A stretch of DNA of 64,000 nt, taken from contig CAZSRF010000003.1 in assembly GCA_964609155.1 (NCBI GenBank), positions 38,387 to 102,386 on the forward strand, in the 5' to 3' direction. Below the pieces are notes generated by a model. The model made no database searches. It was not told the DNA's origin and saw nothing but the letters and a program-made list of their open reading frames with translations. Shown here piece by piece: positions 18,093-26,500 of this stretch. The stretch comes from JAGOUU01 sp964609155. GTDB taxonomy: Bacteria > Pseudomonadota > Gammaproteobacteria > JAGOUU01. A program made the position numbers and the translations under genes. Position 1 is the stretch's first letter. Each line of letters opens with the position of its first letter.

Positions 18093-19521
18093 ACACAACC
18101 CTCCAGATTTTTTCTGTTGGATTATCCTGCAATCTCAGTATATCAGCCTTACTAAAACCTTCACATGTTTTTTGATTGACAATTCCTGCAATTTTATCAC
18201 CAACATAAATTAATAGTACATTGGAGCGTTCCCAAGGAGGCACATTTAATTCCTGTAACAATTTTTTCACGCTTGTGGAGCCACCACGACCTATGGGGCG
18301 ACATCGTTCACCCCCTACTCGACTTCTAATGGTAATAGGCAAAGATTGTAAAGCTAATGGAATATATATAGAATAATTTTTATCGTTCTCAAGATTTAAA
18401 TTTTGAGCTAGTACTGACCTGCTATCAATCTTTACCCCAAATTTATTTAAACACACACTTTGACCAAGCGTATACAAAAGATTTATACTTAGATCTTTAG
18501 CATCTTGCTTTTTATCACGAATACACAAACAGCCTTTATATTTTGTTATTATTTTGCTGCTAGAGGGAATAACAACAGCCGGCACTGCTGAGTCACCGGA
18601 ATATATACAGGTATTAATAATTTGATTTAAAATTTTATCGCCTGGGGGTAATAGCTGATTACAGTCAAACCACAATCTTAATACTGCTCGTTGTTTTAAA
18701 CCAGAATATTCTTTAATTTTACTGATCTTTATTTTCTTATCAAAATCAGTACATTCTAAACAGTGTTTATAATCTTTTGTAATATACTCTTCTAATAAAA
18801 GATCCTGACTTGCACAATGCTGTGCTGTAGTTGCTAAAATTTTATTTATATCAGACCATCTTTCTTGCAATATTGGAATAACTTTATTTCTAATATAATT
18901 ACGATCAAATTTCAAATCTTGATTACTTTTATCCTCAACCCAAGCTAAATTATTTATAACAGCATAATCTAGAAGTTCTTTACGAGTAAAATTTAGTAAC
19001 GGTCTTATATGCCAACCTTGTGCAAATTTTTTGCATTTTGGCATTGCTGATAACCCTTTAGGTCCTGCTGAACGAAGTAATTGTAACAAAACAGTCTCCG
19101 CCTGATCATTTAGATGCTGTGCAGTAACTAAAATTGCATCTTGACAAGTGATAAATTCACTTAATGCTTGATAACGGCTATTTCTTGCTTGTGCCTCTAA
19201 GCTATCACCATTCTTCAAATTTATATTAACTTTGATACTTTTATAAAAAAAATTATATTTCTCGCAGATCTCAGCATTAAATCTTTCCCAAGAATCTGAT
19301 TCTGCTTGTAATTGATGATTAATATAAACTGCAGTTATTTCATATTTATTTTTATTTTTATTTTTATTATATAATCGGTACCATAAATCTAATAAAACAA
19401 CTGAATCTAGTCCACCACTTAGAGCAATAATAATTTTATACTTATTATGACTATTATTATGGCTATGTAATGAATCCTCCAGGACCAAAATATTTGATTC
19501 AAATTTTTCTAACATATTCAT
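18079..19521 (-). CDS. tilS: tRNA(Ile)-lysidine synthase TilS
   Basis: Modifies C34 of the CAU-anticodon tRNA-Ile to lysidine. 480 residues from the ATG at 19521; the frame extends to a TTG at 19563 just after accA, and no clear ribosome site decides the start. The PP-loop is IIALSGGLDSVVLL, with LVTAQHLNDQAETVLLQLLR and DKSNQDLKFDRNYIRN also diagnostic. The C-terminal substrate-binding domain is present (GERCRPIGRGGS). An (Asn-Lys)n run coded by a 6-bp microsatellite lies in the N-terminal domain near 19345-19375. Confidence 0.93.
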   Translation of the reverse strand: MNMLEKFESNILVLEDSLHSHNNSHNKYKIIIALSGGLDSVVLLDLWYRLYNKNKNKNKYEITAVYINHQLQAESDSWERFNAEICEKYNFFYKSIKVNINLKNGDSLEAQARNSRYQALSEFITCQDAILVTAQHLNDQAETVLLQLLRSAGPKGLSAMPKCKKFAQGWHIRPLLNFTRKELLDYAVINNLAWVEDKSNQDLKFDRNYIRNKVIPILQERWSDINKILATTAQHCASQDLLLEEYITKDYKHCLECTDFDKKIKISKIKEYSGLKQRAVLRLWFDCNQLLPPGDKILNQIINTCIYSGDSAVPAVVIPSSSKIITKYKGCLCIRDKKQDAKDLSINLLYTLGQSVCLNKFGVKIDSRSVLAQNLNLENDKNYSIYIPLALQSLPITIRSRVGGERCRPIGRGGSTSVKKLLQELNVPPWERSNVLLIYVGDKIAGIVNQKTCEGFSKADILRLQDNPTEKIWRVVCESC

Positions 19522-19568
19522 ACTGCTTTTGTAGATGTGACGAGGTGATATCTGGCACCACAAATGCT

Positions 19569-20525
19569 TTATTCTTCAAAGCGTCCAAATCGCATTAACC
19601 GTTGGTATCGCATATCAGGAAGTTGATTCTGAGGGTATTGAGAAATAAAGTCCAATTGTTGTTCAATTGCTACTTTTAAATCATGGCAAATTTTATTGAC
19701 ATTACGGTGAGCACCACCTAGAGGCTCTTCAATAACTTGATCGACAAGACCAAGTTTAAATAATTTACTTACTGTTAAGTGCATTGTCTCAGCGGCAAGT
19801 GATGCTTTATCAGCTTTTTTCCATAGAATTGACGCACAACCCTCAGGAGAAATAACTGAATAAATACTGTATTGCAGCATAAGTAATACATCGCAAACAC
19901 CTAATGCTAACGCGCCACCAGAACCACCTTCACCAATTACTGTACTGATAATAGGAACTTTTAATCTAGACATAACAGCCAAGCTCTTTGCAATAGCCTC
20001 ACTTTGCCCACGTTCCTCCGCACCCACACCAGGGTAAGCCCCGGCTGTATCAATAAAAGTAATAATTGGCATGTTGAACTTTTCTGCCAATTTCATCAAC
20101 CTTTGGGCTTTTCTGTACCCTTCAGGAGACGCCATGCCAAAGTTTCTTTTAATTTTCTCTTTTGTTGAGCGACCTTTTTGCTGGCCAATAATCATAACAG
20201 GACGACTATTTAAACGAGCTGTACCACCCACAATAGCTGCATCGTCTTTGTACAGCCTATCTCCATGTAGCTCATCAAATTCTGTAAAAATTTTATGGAT
20301 ATAGTCTAATGCATGTGGTCTAAGTGGATGACGGGCAAGTTGCACCACCTGCCAGTCGGTAAGCTTGCTAAATATTGATTTAGTCAGATCCTCACTTTTT
20401 GTTTCTAGCCGGGCAATTTCTTTATTAATGTTGAGATTACTATCAGTGCCTACACGCCTCAATTGATCAATTTTTTCTTTAAGCTCAGCAATTGGCTGCT
20501 CAAAATCTAAGAAATCTAAACTCAT
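19569..20525 (-). CDS. accA: Acetyl-CoA carboxylase carboxyltransferase subunit alpha
   Basis: 318 residues, the standard length. With AccD it transfers the carboxyl from biotin to acetyl-CoA in the first step of fatty-acid synthesis. Visible blocks are HPLRPHALDYI, FDELHGDR, FIDTAGAYPGVGAEERGQ and VIGEGGSGGALALG. First gene of the accA-tilS-yhiN run. A palindromic repeat element lies 130-250 bp upstream. Confidence 0.96.
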   Translation of the reverse strand: MSLDFLDFEQPIAELKEKIDQLRRVGTDSNLNINKEIARLETKSEDLTKSIFSKLTDWQVVQLARHPLRPHALDYIHKIFTEFDELHGDRLYKDDAAIVGGTARLNSRPVMIIGQQKGRSTKEKIKRNFGMASPEGYRKAQRLMKLAEKFNMPIITFIDTAGAYPGVGAEERGQSEAIAKSLAVMSRLKVPIISTVIGEGGSGGALALGVCDVLLMLQYSIYSVISPEGCASILWKKADKASLAAETMHLTVSKLFKLGLVDQVIEEPLGGAHRNVNKICHDLKVAIEQQLDFISQYPQNQLPDMRYQRLMRFGRFEE

Positions 20526-20652
20526 GAAGTTAATTAAAAGGTTAGTTGTTATATACTGCTTTATTAGTACATTGTAACAAATTTTTAATATTCATTCACC
20601 CAATCCAAAAAAATATCAAAAACCCAACAAAGCTATGCAACTGCGTAAGTAA

Positions 20653-20783
20653 GTATTCACCCGATCTCGAATTTTGTCCCAGTCAAGCGCAAAGCGCGCA
20701 GAACTTGGATCTATTTATAATAGATCTCGGTTCTGCGCCTAGTTTCACTGGCCTTGACCGAAATGACAATACCACGTGAACAT
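20653..20783. repeat. Palindromic repeat element, copy 1
   Basis: About 130 bp with nested inverted repeats. The centre is AGATCTATTTATAATAGATC-like (20706-20726), flanked by GCGCAGAAC/GTTCTGCGC arms, then TTGTC.../...TGACAA and outer TTCAC/GTGAA ends. The reverse complement of 35211-35343 matches it nearly base for base, so the two copies are inverted relative to each other. No ORF of note. It lies between the 20844-21278 gene and accA, both on the minus strand. It is probably a MITE-like or large REP-like element that folds as RNA and may end transcription. Confidence 0.8.
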
Positions 20784-20843
20784 ATACCTGTGTAAAGCCT
20801 GTCAATCTCGGGTTGATCCGGAATTGACAAATAAGTTAGTTTT

Positions 20844-21278
20844 TTACCTAGCAGAATGTGCAGCTTCCCTGATTTCAATAACTCCTGGCTCTGGAGATGT
20901 TACGTGGAAACCTTCGTTAATAATTTCTTTTGGTGTAATATCTCCTGTTTTTAGATCCATACGACCAGCTCCCACATATACCGGAGAGTTTGTATCCGTC
21001 TTCATATAAATAAGAGCTGAGCATTCAGAAGCAGTAATACCGCAAAGCAATCTTAGACCAACCCAGGGAATTTGACGCACAGTTGGAACAGCAGCAGAAC
21101 CTGCTCCAGTAGAGAAAGGAGACCAAACGTTTTTTACTTTGGCATTAGAAACGTAAGGCGTAAAATTTCTCGTAACAAAGTTTTTTGGATGAAGATCTGT
21201 TTGAGCAGCAAAACTGTTAAGACTGATGAATCCTAAACTGATTAAAGCAAATGATTTTAGATACTTATTAAACTTCAT
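20844..21278 (-). CDS. Small exported protein, unknown
   Basis: 144 residues with a clear signal peptide (MKFNKYLKSF...LNSFA-AQ) and an excellent ribosome site AAGGAG about 6 nt before the ATG. Only two cysteines, near the middle of the mature chain (LLCGITASEC). No transmembrane segment after the signal. I recognise no family. Likely a periplasmic or secreted protein, transcribed alone. The palindromic repeat lies immediately downstream. Confidence 0.75.
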   Translation of the reverse strand: MKFNKYLKSFALISLGFISLNSFAAQTDLHPKNFVTRNFTPYVSNAKVKNVWSPFSTGAGSAAVPTVRQIPWVGLRLLCGITASECSALIYMKTDTNSPVYVGAGRMDLKTGDITPKEIINEGFHVTSPEPGVIEIREAAHSAR

Positions 21279-21722
21279 AACTTCTCCTTAGGGTAAAATT
21301 AAGTTTATGTATCATACCATAACTGCATTAAATTCCAATTCTTTACTTATTACTATTATTTATTACTTTATTTTACCTATACTATATATGTCCTAAAATA
21401 TATATAACATATGAAAAAAATTACTCTTAAAAGCCATTGCCCTCGTCTACTTATTAAACAGATTAATAAGTTAATATCCGAAGGGTATCAGACTGAGTCA
21501 ACTCCTCGAGTCTTATTTGACTGTAAAACTCACAAAGTTTCTTATTATCAGGTTATTTTAAAAAAATAGTAATAATAGAATTGCTTACGCCCTCTTTTCC
21601 CTTTAAAATAATCCAAATACATAGTTAATAAACTAGTAAATTGTATAAAGCCTTCTAGAATTAAAACATGTTATATAACTACTTATGTTGCTATTCTAAA
21701 AGAAAGACAACGCTTACACCAT
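21279..21722. other. Intergenic region, 444 bp
   Basis: Very AT-rich spacer between the exported-protein gene (minus) and the Nudix-like gene (plus). It contains one short possible ORF (21411-21569, listed separately). No hairpin terminator, tRNA or repeat stands out. Confidence 0.5.
21411..21569 (+). CDS. Possible 52-residue basic ORF
   Basis: ATG-to-TAG frame of 52 codons starting MKKITLKSHCPRLLIK and ending in a Lys pair. Lys-rich with two cysteines; no homology recognised. There is no strong ribosome site upstream (run of TATATAAC). It could be a genuine small protein or chance in AT-rich spacer. Confidence 0.35.
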   Translation: MKKITLKSHCPRLLIKQINKLISEGYQTESTPRVLFDCKTHKVSYYQVILKK

Positions 21723-22409
21723 ATGCTGCTTAATAAATCGATACTTAATAAATCAATTTCTTTTATCTTATTCATCTTAAGTTTTAGTTTATTTTCTAAT
21801 ATATCTCATTCTTCTTATAGTTTTGCAGGCATAGTTCCTATAGCAAAAGATCAAAATAATGATAAATGGCTTTACTTTGGCGTTGAATACAAAATAAAAA
21901 CACCTATGCTAGCTATTATAGGTGGCCAAAGAGAAGAAAACGAAAGCCCACAAATGACGGCTATAAGAGAGCTTAATGAAGAAACCTTAGACGTATTTAA
22001 TAAATATATTACTCTAGATACCCTCAAAGATACCAATGGTAATCATATTAAAGAAATGGATTACAATATTTTATTCCTGATATCCACAAAGATTTTTTGG
22101 GTCCCCATCAATTATACCGTTGTGTCTGGTCAAGCTGCATGTGAAGATTTAATTTTTGAATACGAAAAACACCGTTTTGAAAAACCTGAGCACTATAAAT
22201 CGTTAAAGTTAAACCAAAAAGAAACTTATGAGATACGTCGAGTAAGACTAAAAGATCTTATAAAATTCTTAAAAGATCCCTATAAATACGATGAACATAT
22301 TATGAGCTACGGCTTAAAAGATTGTTCTGCTCCTGTACGTATGAAACTACGCTGGAGTAGTAAGATCCTCCTGCAAAGTCAACCTGACTTAAATAATTTT
22401 TTAAAATAA
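21723..22409 (+). CDS. Exported Nudix-like hydrolase
   Basis: 228 residues. An N-terminal hydrophobic segment (about 11-30) looks like a signal peptide, unusual for a Nudix enzyme. The Nudix box spans 68-90: G68, E74, R82-E83-L84 and E86-E87 fit GX5EX7REUXEE, while the usual final Gly is Leu89. The metal-binding glutamates are present, so pyrophosphohydrolase activity on a nucleoside-diphosphate-type substrate is plausible. Residues 110-228 have no recognised motif. It stands alone between AT-rich spacers. If exported, its substrate would be extracytoplasmic or in a host. Confidence 0.65.
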   Translation: MLLNKSILNKSISFILFILSFSLFSNISHSSYSFAGIVPIAKDQNNDKWLYFGVEYKIKTPMLAIIGGQREENESPQMTAIRELNEETLDVFNKYITLDTLKDTNGNHIKEMDYNILFLISTKIFWVPINYTVVSGQAACEDLIFEYEKHRFEKPEHYKSLKLNQKETYEIRRVRLKDLIKFLKDPYKYDEHIMSYGLKDCSAPVRMKLRWSSKILLQSQPDLNNFLK

Positions 22410-22547
22410 AATAATACCCATTTTCAAAATTTCTTATTTTTTTCTCATCATCTTAAAACTTTTTTAGAATAATTTTGTCTAACAGCCAGATTTATAATTC
22501 TAACTTTTATAAATAAATTAACTACAACTCTACTATAAACTAAGAAG

Positions 22548-23555
22548 ATGGCTATGATAAATAAAACTAATCATTCTACCTATGTTTCAATTATGGCGTT
22601 TAGTACTTTAAGCGCGTTAAGTGCTTTGAATTTATCTAGTGTAGTAAATGCTAATTCAACTTATCATTTAGATGTCAACAATCTTGTTGCACAAGCCAGC
22701 CCCAACTTTGCACAGCGCCCTGAGTACACAAGCACTCAAAAGCTTGCAGAAGCTCAGAATGATTATTATTCTGGCTTTGGGTTCTTCAGTTCTGATAGTT
22801 CAGCATCCGATACAGCCACGTCAAATCATGAAGAAGTAGCTGTCGACACTTCTAGTTATATAGACATTGGACAATCTTTTGGCGAAAGAAATGATATGGA
22901 CAAAGCTAATTCAGCATCAACTAATTCTTTAGTCAGTACACGAGAGCATAAAACAAAATTTAGCAAAAATGATCCCTACTATGGGAAAGAACTTTGTGGT
23001 AATGGCGAATATAGCTGTATTAAATTAAAGAAAAAAGATTCGTGGAAAACTCTCTTTCCTGATGATTATGAGCGAGAGCTTGTGCAAAGAATCAATCGTA
23101 CCAACACTGGCCTATGGAATAGAAGTTGGATTTTAGTGCCTAATGATCTGAATAAAGATTATTTATCTTATTCGCCCTTACCACAAAAACGATCTGATAT
23201 TACAGCAAAAACTGTAATTGTCGATCAAAAAGAGTTAGCTTTTGGTGCATACAACGAAAAAGGTGAACTCGTCCATTGGGGACCGGTGAACCCTGGTAAA
23301 TCTGGTACCAGAACCTCTTTAGGTGATAATTTTAAAGTCTATAGAAAAGGCGGAGCTGGCTGTTGGTCCAAAAAATTTGATGCAAACATGCCTTATTGCA
23401 TTTTTTTCAATGGAGGATTTGCCATGCACGGTTTTAACATGCCAGGCTACCCCGCAAGCCATGGTTGCGTGCGTATGAATAATAGCGATGCCAAATGGTT
23501 GAATAAAGAGTTTACTGATTATAGTACTCGTGTAGTTGTAACTAGTTTAAAATAA
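22548..23555 (+). CDS. Exported L,D-transpeptidase (YkuD domain)
   Basis: 335 residues with a signal peptide ending near SSVVNA. The C-terminal YkuD domain (about 210-335) carries the catalytic HGFNMPGYPASHGCVRM, with Cys in SHGCVRM. Such enzymes make meso-DAP to meso-DAP crosslinks or attach lipoproteins to peptidoglycan. The region about 30-140 is Ser/Asn-rich and low complexity. ATGs at 22548 and 22554 are both possible; AAGAAG is better spaced for the second. It converges with the giant gene. Confidence 0.88.
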   Translation: MAMINKTNHSTYVSIMAFSTLSALSALNLSSVVNANSTYHLDVNNLVAQASPNFAQRPEYTSTQKLAEAQNDYYSGFGFFSSDSSASDTATSNHEEVAVDTSSYIDIGQSFGERNDMDKANSASTNSLVSTREHKTKFSKNDPYYGKELCGNGEYSCIKLKKKDSWKTLFPDDYERELVQRINRTNTGLWNRSWILVPNDLNKDYLSYSPLPQKRSDITAKTVIVDQKELAFGAYNEKGELVHWGPVNPGKSGTRTSLGDNFKVYRKGGAGCWSKKFDANMPYCIFFNGGFAMHGFNMPGYPASHGCVRMNNSDAKWLNKEFTDYSTRVVVTSLK

Positions 23556-23595
23556 TTGAATTAAACCCAGTTATCATACCAAAGCAGACACAACA

Positions 23596-26500
23596 CTATG
23601 GCCCAGTTATTCTTTTTGCCAGAGCTGATGAGGCATGCTCACGATCACGTAACTTCAATACTAAGCACTTTTCTGCCCACAAACCAAATCTTCCCCCTAA
23701 ATAACTTGTTGCAGTAGCAGCTACACTCATTGTGTTAATTTTACCACCAGTATTGACTGCAAAAGCAACAGTATTAGCTGTAACTCGTGCCTTTGAATCT
23801 GATATGCCAGCACAGGTGAGCACTTTATGAGTAACCATACCAGTGCCTGTACCCAACCAAGAGCCAGATAAACCAAGTAATATAATATTTGCTAAAAATT
23901 TTACTCGTGATGCGTTTTGTTCATTAAGATACCCATATACACGTAACAAATCACCTAGAGCTTCTGGTAGGACGGTATAACAAGCACCATACAGAGCTGC
24001 CGATCCCAATGTACTCAAGGGTTCCGCTGAAGCAGATGCACTGTCAACATCTATTAAAGGTTTTTCAATAAACTCTGTTTTAGCACCTAAACAATATCTT
24101 CCGACAACACCATCTTGTAAAGCCGTACAATTGTATCTATCTGAAGTCAATTCTACATCACCCCAAGATAGGCTGACTGCACGTAATATTGTGACTCGAC
24201 GTACCCAGTTATTTGCACGATCTATACAAACAAGTTCATCTCCTACTTCAACAGTGCAGCTGTAAGTTTGCATAGCAAACTGAGAAGGTTGTGAATCAAA
24301 TGTTGTTGGTTTAGCTTCAGGTTTTTCAAGAACAACACCAAGCCCAGTTGCTATAATTTTCAAAATTTCAGTTTGAACACAGGCTACAGGATGAGTTGAT
24401 TTTCTACAAACTGCAACTTGACTTGGGTATTGTTCAGCTAAATGCGGAGGCAAAAACATTTCTGTTGCATCAGCAATTTTTACACGAGTTACAAAATGAA
24501 CTAGAAATCGATTAATACTTTTTTCTGCTATACATAACTTAGGATCTTGACTACTAGTGTTGTGCGCTTGTGACAATTGACGAATAACTTTTATTTGTTG
24601 TCTAATTTGCTCTAACACCCTAACGCTATCATCAAATACGCTAGTTAATTTTGATGTTACAACTCCGTCTCCATATTTTATCATCTGCTCTAGTTGAACC
24701 AAGTTTGCGATATACTTACCAGAATGTAAAAATGCATTGATAAAACTACTATTACTTAAAGATAGTATTGGAAAACTCTCTAATAAAACATGCATCATCT
24801 CAGAGCTATCTCTAAAAGAATTCATTACAGGCTGGTAGAGATCTAAATTAAATATATGACGTAAAGTTCTTAATTGTTCATCTCTCTTAAATTCATATTC
24901 TTGCATAACAGAGGCAACCCAGCTTTGTGTCTCATTAGTTGCTACATGAGTCAATGTTGTTTCTGATGGAAAACCGGTATCAAATAAGCCTGGATGATCC
25001 ACAAGTTTTGGTTTATGAACGAGATCATAATTATAATCGCCTGGTAACTTCACTTTTTCAAGCTCACCGCGTTCTTCCATAGCATAACTACCACCAGCGA
25101 CATACCACCAGATCCCTTCAGCATCATTATAGAAAAGATTACGTTTTCTTACAGAGAACCTGTAAATTTTCTTAAGTTCTTCTACTGGAACTCTAAATTG
25201 TAAATTAACATAAATCACAATATCCTCAGCTGTAGATTCATAAGTTAATTTAATCTTTGCTAATTTCTTTTGAATAATACATCTGTAAGAACTATCCAAG
25301 AATGCTATATCAATTGGTGGTGATGGTAAAATAAAATATCCTGGTTGTGTTGGATAAATCAACATCGCAGGTAAGATATCCGGCGAAATCCTGGATATTA
25401 TTTTCGACTCTAAATCAAGTCTATGCTGATAAATACCTTTTCTTTGCTGCTGTAAATAATCAGTTCGAGAATCAGTATGTGGAGCCAGGATAGTTCTAAT
25501 CGTATTTGCCTGCAAATCAGACAAGTAAGAACTCCAATTTTCACTCCGATAAATCTTAGTATTATCCTGTATAGATAATTTTACATCCATATCCACCTTG
25601 GAGTGATTGCCAAACCAAGATAATTTTTCAGCTTGATGAGACATTGTCATTCTATCTATACATTGTCTCGTTTTGAATTCAATGTAATCAGGTGATGGGC
25701 TAATAAGATAGTAATTATCAAAACCTCTACGCCACATATCCCCATAAATTCTTTGACTTCCACGATAAGAATCAACAATTCTATATGTAATTTCATCGAC
25801 AGTATCCTTAGCCTTTTGTAAAATATAGCCCCAGGGATTTATGTAATGCCGTATCACTCTAGAGACTCTGCCATGATCGCTCTTGGATGAACCCCAGCGA
25901 CAAGTCCAAACATTATCTTGTTTTTCACATTGATAATAACCCCCATCTATCATAAAAATGTCTTGACAATATTTTTCTCTAATTTCATCCAAATCCATAC
26001 TGCCATAATTTGCACCTACTTCTATTTTCTGTTCTTTGAATAATTGTAATTCAGCATACTTGTCATCCATCTCTTCTTTTTGGCTTTCTACCATTTCTAC
26101 TTGATCTATTTTGATATTTTCTGACGCCAAGTTTTTTAATACAATTTCTCTTAACAAATTTAGCCTTTTTATAAAATCGTCAAAAATAGCATCTTCTAAC
26201 GCAGGCTTATGCAATTTCTCATGAAACTGCTTAAGTTGTAATAGAGAATCGCGTAAGGTTACCAAATTTATAAAACTAGAAAAATCTAATACGAAGTTAT
26301 CGGTATGTTGGAATATTTTTTCTAAATTCTCTATCAAAGGCAAAATTAATAGTAAATTAGGTTGCGGTTCAATATAAGAAAACTTATCACCATGATCTCG
26401 TAATATTTTTTTCAGCAACCCATTAATTTTAAACCAAGCAGGAGCTGGACCGATAGCTTCTGTTGCCCAAAAACTTTTTGCGCCATGCTCATAGTCCTGT

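Noticed and set aside
19340..19380. 6-bp A/T microsatellite in tilS considered as phase-variable
   Set aside because: Six is a multiple of three, so unit changes would only alter the number of Asn-Lys pairs and would not switch the gene off.
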